From contig CM072811.1 of NCBI GenBank assembly GCA_037013495.1, positions 43,221,452 through 43,285,451 on the forward strand: a stretch of DNA of 64,000 bases. Reading direction: 5' to 3'. The DNA is from Hippophae tibetana (Eukaryota; Streptophyta; Magnoliopsida; Rosales; Elaeagnaceae). Every line of letters starts with the position of its first letter. Positions within the stretch are counted from its first letter, which is position 1. Positions 1 to 11,811 of the stretch are shown one piece after another. The notes beneath the pieces were generated by a model. It worked only from the letters and a program-made list of their open reading frames with translations, ran no database searches and was not told where the DNA came from. The position numbers were made by a program, and so were the translations under genes.

Positions 1-104
1 TGAGTTAAGAAATATACATGGTGTCTTTATATAAGAGTTACAAGTAAACTAGATATACATTAATAGATATGATATATATATATGTTAATAGATATACATT
101 AACA
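1..104 (-). mobile_element. Partial copia LTR at window edge
   Basis: The stretch matches the LTRs of the copia element at 40499-45720: shared words include the run around 'tctttatata', 'ttacaagtaaactagatat' and the terminal 'gatatacattaaca'. It ends in TTAACA like both LTRs of that element. No internal retrotransposon sequence follows, so it is a solo or truncated LTR; its start lies outside the window. Orientation is given as that of the 40499-45720 element. Confidence 0.7.
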
Positions 105-1314
105 CATTCAAATGAAAATGAAAATGTGCTTTCGTTTTTTTAACTCAGTAAGACGAAAATACCCCTGGATATATGCCACGTAATTGCTACATGATTTTAC
201 TAATTTTCCATGTCATGTCATGTCTACAATTTTAAATATTTGATATTTTATTTTATTTTATATAAAAAATTAATTATAAAATTAATACAACTCATCTTAA
301 AAATTACTAAAATAAAACGTAGGGTTCGAATAAATACCGAAGTTAAAGGTATCAATACCTTAAAATAAATATTTATCTAGAGAATCAAGTGAAGCGGCGG
401 AAAATAGATCCAAATGCTAGCTACTGTCTTTTGACAACAGAGAACAAATTAGACCAAACAGTTCATGATCTTGACTTTATTGGACTAATCTGTGCTAGAT
501 AAATAAAGAAATAAGTAGATCTCCTTTTCAATAGCTTTATTTATTTATTAAAAAAATATTTTTACAAGAATAATATTTATTTTATTTTATTTTTTCATTA
601 TATTAAATAGACTGTGTTAAATAAATTGTAATACAAATAATTAAACAAAACACAATAATTTTTTATTAATAATAATAATAAAAAAAAACTGTATATCATT
701 TTTAAAATAAACATCAAACTTATGCGGTTACCAACCATTTAATTAAAATCACAAGTAGTTCACAATCCACGCATTCCTCTCTTTACCAAATGATTAGTTT
801 TGATTTGTATTCTAACATAGAAAACAATCATTGCACATGCATCCAATATTCTCTTTATAATTTATTAATCATCCTTTTGCATTTTAAAAAATAAGAGGCA
901 GAGAAATGCTTACTATCACTATGGTGGTTACAAAAAAAATAAGGTAGCCATGTGTTAGAAAGTAGAAATTCACTGTATCTCCAACTCTTTTAATTCTGCA
1001 TAAATAGTACGTTGAGTTAAAATAAGATGGAAACCATGTGTTATAAAGGAATCCAAAGGCATAGTTGAAGTCGGCAATCTTCATCTATTTTTACTACCCT
1101 TAAGTGTTTGAATAAATGCTCAAACCAGTTTCTTCTTGTACTTTTGCACAAACCCATTATTTTCCTTAGTCTCTACTAGCTCTTATCACTACTTTTGATA
1201 CTTGTAGTTCATACATATTTGACAAATTGCTAAACTAGTACAGGCCTTCAAGGTTGAGCTTCTTTAATCCATTTTTTTTCTCTTTTATCTAAACTATTTT
1301 CCTCAATTCTGCAA
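105..1314. other. AT-rich intergenic DNA, no gene seen
   Basis: Mostly A/T runs and short direct repeats. The only open stretch (minus strand 884-1084) has no recognisable motif and no coding character. A promoter for the small gene at 1315 must lie in the right-hand part, but I see no convincing TATA box. Confidence 0.6.
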
Positions 1315-1644
1315 ATGGGTTTGCGAGAGATTACTGGAGGACGCGTGAAATGTCGATATAAGAAGTTAAACAGCATGAATGAGAAGATGGGAAGGTCTGG
1401 AAGACAACAATGGGTGAAGAAAATGAATGGAAGGTTGAAGGGTCTTCGGTTATCTCGTTCTAGGAAGCTTACTTTGAAGGTATTCTTTATGTTCCCAAGC
1501 AGGATTGCTAAAATATATGCAGAAATTGTTAACAGAATGAAGATTGATGATATGTATCCATCTTTCATTTTCTCCTCTCAATGGGGTCTTCCAGTTCTGT
1601 CTCATTCAACTGTTAAATGTAGGAGGAATGTCATCATGTATTGA
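1315..1644 (+). CDS. Small basic plant-specific protein, function unknown
   Basis: A 109-residue single-exon reading frame starting with ATG. The first half is rich in Lys/Arg/Gly, with KGLRLSRSRKLTLK at about residues 42-55. It is followed by a hydrophobic/basic stretch (PSRIAKIYAEIVNRMK), then a compact C-terminal motif QWGLPVLSHSTVKCRR. This order resembles a family of short uncharacterised plant proteins that end in a QWGLPVLSHSSVKC-like motif; I know no function for it. No transmembrane segment or clear secretion signal is visible. The antisense reading frame over the same DNA lacks these motifs and is treated as a shadow. The start is the first ATG, shortly after a long pyrimidine-rich tract. 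Compositionally the gene is less AT-rich than its flanks, which supports a real gene. Confidence 0.65.
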   Translation: MGLREITGGRVKCRYKKLNSMNEKMGRSGRQQWVKKMNGRLKGLRLSRSRKLTLKVFFMFPSRIAKIYAEIVNRMKIDDMYPSFIFSSQWGLPVLSHSTVKCRRNVIMY

Positions 1645-1984
1645 TAAGAAAGTCGGAAAACTTGACTTGTTAAGATTAATGAACTTACATTTCTAATTTT
1701 GGATCTTTAATCCGATTACACTTTTCTTAGCTCATATTGTGATTCCATTATCCACTCTAATGTTTTTGGAGTGAAAAACTAGTTTAAAGCCTTTCTGAGT
1801 CCTACTGCAGAAAAAGGTTTTCTTTATTGTGATAGAATATTGTATTAATTATCAAGAAGGGCTGTTTCTTTTCTATCACTCTTTGCCTACATTAAACAAC
1901 AACAAATTCTAGTTGGGAAATTAAAAAAAAATCTTAAAATTTATAATTATCAAGAAATTGTTTTGGGATTTTTCTTCATAATTG
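1645..1984. other. 3' flank of the small gene
   Basis: About 340 bp of AT-rich sequence with poly-A-like and poly-T runs. No gene or repeat is recognised. It ends where homology to the region upstream of the intact SRR1-like gene begins. Confidence 0.5.
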
Positions 1985-3539
1985 AACTCTATTTGCATCG
2001 CGGAGAAAAAAATACCCTAAAAGTCTATTACATTAAATAAATTGGACACTTTAGATAACACACAAGAAGTTTATTAGATTTGAAAAATAAAATAGATTAA
2101 AAAATCTTTAGTGTAATATTTTTCAAACTTAATGAATATTTATCGTTTTATTTTTCAAAACTAATGGTCATTTGATATACTCTTATATAGAGATCATAAA
2201 AAAATTTAATATCATACTTTATAAATTTAATAGATTAAGATACTATTTGAAAACTAAGAAATTAAGTGTATAACTTATGATACAATAAAAAACTATTGGA
2301 TTTGAAAAATAAGATATCATAGTTTTATGATTTTTGATGTACTGATTTATAAACTTAATGGATTAAGATATTATTTGAAAATTAGTATATTAAAGTATAC
2401 AAATTTAATGGATTAAGATATTATTTGAAAATTAGTATATTAAAGTATATATCAATGTTTAACTGTTTCTTACCTTTAGTTTAGTTTGGCCGGAGAATTT
2501 CATATAATTCCTACATTAGCTTGTAATTAGTTTCGATTAAAAAGTCAAAGATAACAGTAAAAAAGATGCACTTCATTTCATTAATAGCATGAATGAATTC
2601 TCACAGGAAAATAGTTCTTAGAGTCCCTTAGTTTTATAAGGATGAAATTTAGTCTCAATTTTTTTTTAAAGTATACTATAAATTCTTTATTTATTTTTAA
2701 TGTGTGTTAATTATTTTAATTTAACTATTATTTAGACATAAGGAATAACTTTGTAAAATTGTTGATTTTTTGAGAAAAAAATAAATAATTTTATCTTTAA
2801 TTTATAATAGCATACGACTTCTATATGTTTAAAGATTACTTAAATTAAAATAATTAGTCAAAAATAAATTTATACACACCTTTAAAATAAGAGATTTTTG
2901 GTCCACATTTTAAAATAGGGAGGGTGAACGTACAAGTCTTCTAATTTTAAAAAAATGATATTTGATTCTTTTACTTATTTTTTATAATAGTTTAGTTTTA
3001 TTATTATTAAGAAGTTATAATATAGTGACAAATGATCATTTTTTATTTAATTTTTTTTTCAATAAATTCAATTAAAAATTATATAAATTAAAACAGTCTC
3101 TATTTAATATATTTTAAAAAATAAAAAGAATAAAAAAATTAAATTTATTCTTGCACAGTAAATTTTTAATAATAATAATATTATATTTTCATAAAAACTA
3201 AATATATGACTTAATTAAATCTATCATCTAAGTGTTATTTTTATAATAATTAAAATAAGCTCTTAAAAAATATTAGGACTAAAATACAATTTTCTAAAAA
3301 TTGCCCAAACTGTGACAAAAGGATATTAGAATCCTGAACACAGGTCATGAGACTCATGACTCATGAGCGCCGTGAACAACTTTTGATTCCAGAACAAATG
3401 CTGACAACATTGGAGCTAGGAATTTCAGTTTAATAAATTTTTAGGAAATAATGTTTAACAAACTCTAGATCTATGTGATCTGTTTCTCCTCCAGTAAACT
3501 TCTACACACTAATTATCTTGAGAATTTTGATGAAATCTT
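1985..3539 (+). repeat. Segmental duplication: SRR1-like 5' flank, left copy
   Basis: This block aligns by eye, with many small changes, to about 21052-22570, the upstream region of the intact SRR1-like gene. Shared landmarks include 'ctatttgcat', 'cggagaatttcatataattc', the 'gactcatgactcatgagc' palindrome-like motif and 'gtgaacaacttttgattcc'. It is cut at 3539 by the copia element and resumes as SRR1-like coding sequence at 9862. Internal short repeats ('ttaatggattaagatattatttgaaaat' type, near 2350-2440) are local tandem copies. It contains no gene of its own. Confidence 0.8.
3535..3539. repeat. Target-site duplication ATCTT (left)
   Basis: ATCTT lies immediately before the left LTR and is repeated exactly at 9857-9861 after the right LTR. 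Five base pairs is the usual length for copia integrations. Confidence 0.9.
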
Positions 3540-3782
3540 TGAAAAAATCAATATTTGAAGAAATAATCAGAAAAAGAAATAAACGTTTTCCTTCGTATAT
3601 TTTCTTAATTTGTATCAAATATGTACATTGTTTATATAGACAAATATCAATTACTATTTCACCAATCCCCATGATTGAATTACATGGTTTACAGCTGCTT
3701 GGTAGGCATCGTGTATATTGGTAGGCGTTTGACGTCGGTGCATTATTTGTTGAATGAGTTACAGTGTTTGTTGAATTCAACA
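3540..3782 (-). repeat. 3' LTR of copia element 1
   Basis: 243 bp, the partner of 9614-9856. On the plus strand it runs from TGAAAAAATC to TTGAATTCAACA. The terminal 14 bp of the element-strand start is a perfect palindrome (TGTTGAATTCAACA). Confidence 0.9.
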
Positions 3783-3793
3783 CTTCCCCTCAA
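3783..3793 (-). other. Polypurine tract of copia element 1
   Basis: Plus strand 'cttcccctcaa', so the element strand reads TTGAGGGGAAG immediately before the 3' LTR. This is the position of the plus-strand primer in LTR retrotransposons. Confidence 0.8.
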
Positions 3794-6700
3794 GTTGGTG
3801 CATAGATGTCTTTCATGCCCAACTTGACTGAAACTTCTGTGAATACTCGATATGAGACTGCTTTAGTGAGAATGTCAGCCAATTGATCTTCTGACTTAAT
3901 TTTTGACAATTCCAATGAATTTTCTTCTAATTTTTCCTTAATAAAGAATCTGTCAACTTCAACATGTTTTGTACGATCGTGTTGAACTGGATTGTGAGCA
4001 ATATCACATGCTGCTTTATTGTCACAAAATAACTTAATTGATTCTTTAGTAGGATATGCCAAATCTTTTAAGAGAGATTGTAACCACAAGGCCTCACAAA
4101 GCCCAAGTGTCATTCCTCTGTATTCAGCCTCTGCGCTTGAACGGGCAACAACATGTTGTTTCTTACTTCTCCATATTACAAGGTTTCCCCCTACAAAAGT
4201 GAAGTAGCCTGATGTAGATCGTCTATCATTTATTGATCCAGCCCAATATCAATATATACTTCAATTCTAGAAAACTCTGAGTTTTTAGTGAACAATACTC
4301 CTTTTCCAGGAGTAGACTTAAAATATCTCAAAATACGAATAATTGCATTCATATGTTGTTCTCCAAGATTATGCATAAATTGGCTGACAATACTTAAAGC
4401 ATAGGTAAAGTCTGGTCTTGTGTGTGCCAAATACATCAACCTTCCAACAAGCCTTTGGTATCTTTCTTTATTTGTTGGAACTTGATCAACCTTGATACAT
4501 AACTTTAATCCTTCCTCTACTAGTGTATTAGCTGGTTGACATGCCGACATACCGATTTCTTTTAATAAATCTAAGGCATACTTTCTTTGAGATAAGAAGA
4601 TTCCTTCTGTTGATCAAGAAACCTCAATCCCAAGAAAATATTTTAAGGAACCAAGATCTTTCATTTCAAATTCTTTAGACAAATAAGTTTGTAGCGCTTT
4701 CCTTTCTTCAAGATTATTTCTTGTTACTATCATATCATCAACATATACAATAAGTGCAGTGATCTTACCATACCTTTTTTTTAGAAATAAAGTATGGTCT
4801 GAATTGCTTTGTTTGTAGCCAAATGCCTTCATTGACCTTGTGAACCTGCCAAACCATGCTCTTGGGGATTGTTTCAATCCATACAATGATTTTTTTTAAT
4901 TTGCACACCTTTTCATCATGGATTGTGGATTTCTTGATTCCTGGTGGTAAATCCATGTAGACTTCTTCAATTAAATCTTCATGTAGAAAGACATTTTTTA
5001 CATCAAACTGATATAATGGCCAATCTAAATTTGCAGCTAGAGATACCAAGACCCGAACAATGTTAATTTTGGCTACAGGTGCAAATGTTTCTGTATATTC
5101 AATCCCATATGTTTGAGTGTATCCTTTTGCCACCAATCTTGCTTTATAGTGTTCAATCATACCATCTGCTTGATACTTTACTGAAAAAAATCCATCGACA
5201 TCTAACAATTTTCTTTGTTGGTGGACGATCGACAAGCTCCCAAGTTCTATTTATTTCTAAGGATCTTAGTTCTTCATTTATAGCATCTTTCCATTTTTGG
5301 TTAGCTAAAGCCTCCTGCACACTATTAGGAATGGATACAGCAGATAATTGATTCATAAATGATACGTTTGATTTTGACAAACAATGTTTAGACATATAGT
5401 TACTCATCGGATATTTGACTTTACTAGAAATCTCAGGTTCATACATGGCTTTAGGAATACCTCTGTTAGGACGTGATGAAAGTATTTTTCTAGCTGGTTC
5501 AATAGTTGGAACATCTTCTGCAAACAATTGGTTAGGTATATCAGTAGCTTGTGGAGAAGGAAACTCGTACTCACTTAGTGGTAGTAAGGAACTTGCTTGA
5601 TGATCTTGAAGTCGATGAGGACTTGATTCCATTTCCCTTGAGTCTTTTCTATATTGAGAGTTATTACCATCTGAATTCAAGTTATTTGTATTTTCCTCAC
5701 ATATAATTTGTCTTTCTTCATAAGGAAACAATTTATATGTAAGGGTATGAATTTAAGCATGGTTGTACTCCCCCTGAAATTCAGGTGTAGAGGAGAAATA
5801 CATTGTGTCTTCATGAAAAATAACATTCATAGTAGTAATCATTTGTTTTGTAGGAGGATGATAACAACGATACCCTTTTTGTTGTATGGCATATCAAATA
5901 AAAACACAACGTATTGCTCGTGGATCCAACTTGCTATGTTGTTGTTTATGTAGGTGTACAAATGCCACACAACCAAAGACATGAGGAGGTAAATTGGGAA
6001 CATTTGGTGCAACAATTGCTTCAGTGATGGCTTATAGTGGTGTTTGGAAGTTAATGAGACTGGAAGGTATCCGATTGATCAAATATGCAGCAGAAGTAAT
6101 TGCTTCTCCCCAATAAGATAATGACATATTAGCTTCGATCAATGAGGCACAAACAACTTCCAACAAGTGTCGATTTTTTCTTTCTGCAACTCCATTTTGT
6201 TAAGGTGTATTAACACAAGTAGTTTGATGAATAATGCCTTCTGATTGAAGATATTCTTGAAGCTCAAAACTTTTATATTCTCCTCCATTGTCACTTCTTA
6301 GAACTTGAATCTGTGTTTTATATTGAGTACGAACCATTTTATGAAATTTTCTAAATAAGACGTTTACCTCACTTTTAGATTTTATTAAACAGACCCAAGT
6401 CATTCTACTAAAATAATCAATAAATGTAACAAACCAACGTGATCCTCCCAATGTAGAGACTTTGGAAGGACCCCATACATCAGAATGTATAACTATAAAC
6501 GGAAATGAACTTTTATTTAAGGTTACAGGAAATGAGGAACGATGACTTTTTGCTAGTTCGTAGACATCACACTTTAAAGTAGAAAGATCTAAGCTCAAAA
6601 ATAAACTTGGAAATAATTTCTTTAAATATCCAAAAGAAGCATGACTCAATATCCTATGCCATAGCCATATATTTGATTCATCCTTGTTAGATCCAGTTGC

Positions 6701-8022
6701 TACCAATGCATGATTTGTTGAATCCAAGTCCAAATAATACAGGTTTCCTTGCCTAACACCACGACCAATCGTTTGCTTTGTTTGAATGTCCTTGAACACA
6801 CAAAAGTCAGGCCAAAAAATAACAAATCAAGATAAAGTAGTGGTTATTTGAGAAATAGATATAAGGTTATACTCCAAAAGGGGAACAACTAGTACTGAGT
6901 CTAAATTCAAAGTACTAGTGAGAGAGAAAGATCTTTCCCCAATGACTGGGGCTGTGTTACCATTGGCAATGCAAACAGTTTTGTGTGAGGAGGGTTTTGA
7001 GATTTGTCTAGAATCAAATGTCATATGATCAGTTGCACCTGAATCAATTATCCATGTATTATTAAAAATAGGAGAAAAAACTTTAACCATCTTACCAAGA
7101 TGTGCTGAGGAGGTTGCAACATGATCCTTTGTTGTTTCAGCAATGGTGGTAGTAGACATATGTCGTGGATTTTTCTTCCGAGAGTCACGGTTGTGATCCC
7201 ACCAGTCAGGATATCCCATCATTTCAAAACATCGTTATTTTGTATGACCCTTTTGATGATAATGGGTACATTTAAATGATGATTTATCAGTCACCTTTCG
7301 TTCTTGCTGATTGAAAAAAAAAACAATTTTTAGATATCATGGCGGAAGCGTCAACATCTCTAGATTTTTCCTTCAATGAGATTCGACGTACTACCTCCTG
7401 TCGAATCAAGGAATAACAACCTTCTAAATCTGGGATAGTTTCTTTTCACAAAATTTCTCCACGAACCTGCTCAAACTTATCATCTAATCCAGTAAGGAAA
7501 ATATGTATCCTTAGTCTTTCAACAGACTCTTGATATGATATTAGATCATGAGGGTCTTTCATGACCACCTTATCACGATGGTCTAGCTCTTGGAAAATTT
7601 CAGTCAACTCTCCATAATACTCTGAAAGTGATTTTCCATTTTGTCTGGAAGTAAAGGTTTTTTGGTTTAAGACAAATACCTGTAATTCATCACTTCCATC
7701 ATAGAATGCTTTTGCCAAAGCACCCCAAATTTCACGAGCATTAGGTATGCGTAAATATCGCTTCATGATTTCTAGACTCATTGACATAAGTATCCATCTC
7801 TTCACTTTTTGATTTTCTGCATACCACTTGTTATAATTGTTTAATTTTTTTTCTGGTTGCAAATTTTTGTCATGAATATAAGAGAGTTTTTTTTCTCTCT
7901 GCAATATGCATTTCTATTATTTGAGACCAAACATCATAATTAGTTTCAGTAAGAACAATTCCAGCATTAAAAACACCTTCAGACTGAACAGATTGTACAA
8001 CAACTGGATTTGATTGCTCCAT
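3790..8022 (-). pseudogene. copia gag-pol polyprotein, broken
   Basis: Probable gag start is the ATG at 8022 (reads MEQSNPVVV), followed by a frameshift in a poly-A tract near 7900. The gag body is at 7904-7446. The protease keeps WIIDSGATDHMT (7222-6827). The pre-integrase/integrase has LWHRILSH, the first Asp in IHSDVWGP, the second in LRSDNGGEY, then an in-frame stop just before QNGVAERKN (about 6200). In the pre-integrase finger the usual CxxC reads CDVY, a lost cysteine. The linker is at 5731-5153. Reverse transcriptase keeps ETFAPVAK and the catalytic YVDD (5235-4614). RNase H (4550-3790) has CDNKAACDIAHNP. At least five frame breaks or stops separate these pieces, so no full polyprotein can be made. 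Confidence 0.9.
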
Positions 8023-9601
8023 AGGTAATGAAATTATACCCTCTGTCTTGATATTATGGTAACCAAACTAGAAAATGGTGTAATAATTTTAGGACTAAAT
8101 TTTTTTTTTCTGTTATATATATATATATATATATATACTAAACCGGATAAAAAACCACAAAACCGGTTCAAAATTGGTTTAAAAACTTGAAAAACTGAAC
8201 CAAATCGGTTTTAGAAATCCAGAACTGGAAAAAAAACCAGGTTTAGATCTTTAAAACTAACTGAACTGGCCAAAAAAGAGAAAACTGTGAAAAACTGAGA
8301 AAATCGGGTTCAGGCCGAACCTCTGTGTGAACCGAACCAACCTGAGCCGAACCGAGATGCGAGCCGGCTAGGTCATGAGTCGAACCGAGATGCGGACTGG
8401 CTTGGTGCACTAGCCAAATGGAGGTGCGAGCCAGCTACGCTCTTGAGCCGAGCCGAGTTGAGCCGAGTCGTATGCCACGTTATCGTCTTCAACCTCCAGA
8501 TGGCGCGAGGGAATTTTTTTCCTTTCCTTAAGGCGGTGCGTGGAAGCCTTTTCTTCTACCCTATTTTTACCAAAATGCTCAAAATTGTGTTTAGAGTAAT
8601 CTGGTAAAATAGGTGGGACAAAAAACACTTCAAAAATGATGTTTGTAATTAATATTTGTACGAGTGTTTGAATGATAATTTTTTTCCTTGAAACAAATAT
8701 TTTCAGAGAAAAAAATCTCTATTTTAGAGAAAAATTGTTTCAAATTTGTTAATGATTAGCACTTGCGGAAGCGAAGATCAGGTCCAATTTTGATTACACA
8801 AATTAATAATAATGGGTAACGGAAAAACAATAACCAATAAGAAATTAAATGGCACACAATGATTTAAGTGGTTCAACTTTTCAATGTGAAAAGTCTACTC
8901 CACTTACGACGGCACACCGAGGAAAAATTCACTAATAATCAAATAAAGATACAAACACCAATGTCCAGAGAGCTTCACAAATTATACCAAAATACATAAT
9001 CAACCCACAAAATATTCCCTCTAATTTACTAGTAATGTATAGCAAGATAAATTAACAAACTTGCTATTAAATCAAATATTATCGTACAAATGAGAGAAAC
9101 ACCACAAATGGCAGCTAAAATGGACAGTTTTTGTCCTTGGGATGATTTCCTCTGCTCTCTTAGTTGGTTACTGCTTGTTTTCTTCTTCTTTGGCTGCTGC
9201 TGCACTTCTTCTCTGCGGCTGCTTTATTCTGCTGTATATTTCTCACTAATTCACGCACCAAAGAGCAAAATATATATTAGTTGAAGGCAAGGGTTTTAAT
9301 AAGGGTTTGGGCCAAATATTTGTTTTGGGTTTGGGCCAAACAAATAACAAAATTTGTATAAAACAACGACTTGGTTTTGATACCATAAGGAAATTCATAG
9401 CCTAACTCCCTCCAAAATAGCTCTTAAAGAGTAAGGGTTACCATAGACTTATAAATGCAACGGAAACCCAACGCTCAGTCGATGTGGGACTTCAACACTC
9501 CCCCTCACATCGATTTCCGACCGGGGATATGGAGCGCCTCCCCCTCACACCGGCGTAGGGTCCATCCCCTACAATCGGTCGGGTACCGACTGAGTCACCT
9601 A
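8023..9601 (-). other. Long untranslated leader of copia element 1
   Basis: About 1.6 kb lies between the primer-binding site and gag. It holds a (TA)n run near 8117-8139, a repetitive 'gccgaaccgag' style stretch (8280-8470) rich in AACCG/GAGCCG words, and a GC-richer block (9388-9600) containing 'gatgtgggacttcaacactc' and 'ctccccctcacaccgg'. A second TGGTATCA-type motif sits near 9378-9387. No coding gene is supported. The length is greater than usual for a copia leader and suggests an older insertion inside it. Confidence 0.6.
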
Positions 9602-9602
9602 A

Positions 9603-9613
9603 CTCTGATACCA
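9603..9613 (-). other. Primer-binding site of copia element 1
   Basis: The element strand reads TGGTATCAGAG directly after the end of the 5' LTR. This matches the 3' end complement of initiator methionine tRNA, the primer used by most plant copia elements. Confidence 0.88.
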
Positions 9614-9856
9614 TGAAACAATCAATATTTGAAGAAATAATCAGAAGAAGAAATAAACGTTTTTCTTCGTATATTTTCTTAATTTGTATCGGATATGTAC
9701 ATTATTTATATAGACAAATATCAATTACTATTTCACCAACCACCATGATTGAATTAGATGGTTTACAGTTACTTGGTAGGCGCCGTGTATATTGGTAGGC
9801 GTTTGGCGTCGGTACAATATTTGTTGAATGAGTTGCAATGTTTGTTGAATTCAACA
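9614..9856 (-). repeat. 5' LTR of copia element 1
   Basis: 243 bp, same boundaries (TG..CA) as 3540-3782, followed on the plus strand by the ATCTT target duplication at 9857-9861. Confidence 0.9.
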
Positions 9857-9861
9857 ATCTT

Positions 9862-10706
9862 TTTTTGCAATCGCGGTCTCTACAAGGATTAATGCTGCAG
9901 ATCATTGCACTTCTAATGGAGGTTGGAAGGTTGTATTACCACTTCGTGGCACACAGATCAGAAATTCTCCCAAAATCAGGACTCTGGAGCAGCAGCAGCT
10001 ATCTTGTGACCCCAATGATTCTGAAATCGATTCCAATAGAGAGACAACATTAATGCAGAAGATACTGAGCTGTATGAAGAAAATGGAGATATCTAATTCT
10101 TTGATGGTTTTCTGAACCAAATTCAAACTCCAGAAATCTCAGATTGGTTTCACAGGGTCTTGGGAGCTGAGTTGAAGATGAAGATGGTAACATATGGCAT
10201 AGGCAGCATTGAATCATACAAAACACCTCGATCGCAGCTGAGCCTTGCAATCTTGTGGAAAAGAGAGTTGAGTTGGATGGTGACATGGAGGTTTTTAATC
10301 ATATTCTGACTGACTTAGAGTCTCGCATTTTAAAAGCTCTTGGTTTCTCTGTGTTATCCATCAATGAAGAAGGATGGAGACAGGCACATAAAGCAACCTT
10401 GTTCTTCATGCCACATTGTGAGGTAGAGTTATATGGCAACCTGTCGCAGGTCAATTGGAAAATGGGGCTGTTGAATCACATAGTATTATTTGGGAATAGT
10501 TTTGAAACGTATGAGCAGTCTGTGTCTAGTTTAAAAACAAGGCCTTTGAAGGTTCAGCTCGGCATATATTGGGTACTCGAAAATATAAAAACGAATTCAA
10601 GATAGATACGGTTTCAGAATATTATTTAAATGCTTTTCACGACATAAGTTGGCATATTTTTTTTTTTTTTTGGCCTGGTGCTGAACGACAAAGCTTTAAC
10701 TCACGA
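9862..10706 (+). pseudogene. SRR1-like pseudogene (split by copia element)
   Basis: Aligns along its length to the intact SRR1-like coding sequence at 22585-23415. The start codon context GCAATGGCGG of the intact gene is GCAATCGCGG here, so the ATG is lost. A frame change near 10098 brings a stop where the intact gene reads through. Two single-base losses sit in the 'gttgagttggat-ggtgacat-gagg' region near 10270. The original stop TGA has become CGA (10704-10706). About 60 bp of the leader present in the intact copy is missing at the copia insertion point. The SRR1 core words (ALGFSVLSINEEG, TLFFMPHCE, HIVLFGNSFE) survive in pieces. Homology continues through the 3' flank to about 10860. The decay may predate or follow the insertion. 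Confidence 0.9.
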
Positions 10707-10860
10707 ACTGTTGATTGTAGAATGTATCTTATATCATTTCTCCTTTTCAAGGTGCCGAAGGAGTAGGTCTTGTCTTTACTTGTTTCAATCTTGTGAGCTC
10801 TATGTATGCGTGTTTTTTTTTCTTATTCTAATTTTTTTTTCATAAAGCAATGTTAACTAT
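10707..10860 (+). repeat. 3' flank of SRR1-like pseudogene
   Basis: Matches 23416-23575 downstream of the intact gene ('ttgattgtagaatgtatctt', 'aggtcttgtctt', 'gcaatgttaa'). It ends at the left LTR of the gypsy element. Confidence 0.8.
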
Positions 10861-11151
10861 TGTTAAGATGATTCAATTTTTAGAGAGAAAAATTAGAGAG
10901 AAGTTAGAAAAATAAATGAATTATGTAGGTCTCATATGAGATCTATATATATAGAGAACATTACATGTATATGTGTCAAGTATATAGTGGGTATACGTCG
11001 CACCGTGTTTGAAGATATATATATGTAAAAACATAATCTAACTTAGAATTGACCACTTTGATGACTTGTGTTGATGTTTGGCCTTCCATTACTAAAATTT
11101 AATCTATATAAGCAAGGGTACCTTATGATTATTATTGTAGAGGTGGGTACA
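10861..11151 (-). repeat. 3' LTR of gypsy-like element
   Basis: Starts TGTTAAGATG and ends GGGTACA on the plus strand. Aligns to 16481-16763 with moderate divergence. Confidence 0.72.
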
Positions 11152-11811
11152 AATTGGGCTTTTTAGAGCAATACATCTGATGGCTTAGGTTGTTCATAGG
11201 TTGAGCAATATGTTTAAACATCAAGTCCTCATACTATTTCGGCTCAGTTTTTCAACTGGAGTGGAAGAGTAGCAATTGGCCTACAAATTTGAAATGTTCG
11301 GCACGTCTTAATAAATGTTTTTCAGTTAATTGGAGAGAGAATATTTGAATCTCTATATAAGGAGGAACCAAGGAATTATTTGTTTTATTATTTCTAGAAC
11401 ATCAAATAGAAATTGGAACAAAAAATGCTTTGTCTTTTCAGTTCGCACCCTATAACTTCTTTGCTTGGGTGGCAAGAAAAATAGCTTAGCATGTACTTAC
11501 TTTTGCTCGGGATTTTAGAGATCAATCATCGCATCTAATAGTTTTATTTTTTATTTTTTTAGGTTGGTTCTTATATTCACTCATCTTTTACTTTGAAATC
11601 TCATCCTTAGGTAGTTTCTATCTCTTCGTAGCTTACCATTTTGTTCTTTCTATAAATTTTTGTAGAGACCATGCATAGAGTGATATCATCATAGTCTATT
11701 GGTAAGGTAGTTTTTCCTTTATGCTCCTCAGGCTTTTATTCTTGGAAGAGCCTTCAATACCTTAGCTATTCGGGTCAAGAAAAAGGTGATGAATTGAGAT
11801 CCTCGAGTGAA
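11152..11811. other. Internal non-coding part of gypsy-like element
   Basis: No reading frame or motif recognised. It lies between the 3' LTR and the start of the plus-strand decayed gene. Confidence 0.5.

Larger units (their letters stand above)
3540..9856 (-). mobile_element. Ty1/copia LTR retrotransposon, complete but coding-dead
   Basis: A 6,317-bp element read on the minus strand. The two LTRs are both 243 bp and differ at about 18 positions by my hand count (about 7%). On the element strand, the LTR starts TGTTGAATTCAACA and ends TTTCA. The primer-binding site TGGTATCAGAG directly follows the 5' LTR, and a polypurine tract TTGAGGGGAAG directly precedes the 3' LTR. Exact 5-bp target duplications flank it. 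The order gag, protease, integrase, reverse transcriptase, RNase H (integrase before RT) defines copia. The coding region is split by stops and frameshifts. It is inserted in the SRR1-like pseudogene. Confidence 0.93.

Noticed and set aside
1248..1568. Minus-strand open frame opposite the small basic gene
   Set aside because: It overlaps the plus-strand frame, which has recognisable conserved motifs; the antisense product has none.
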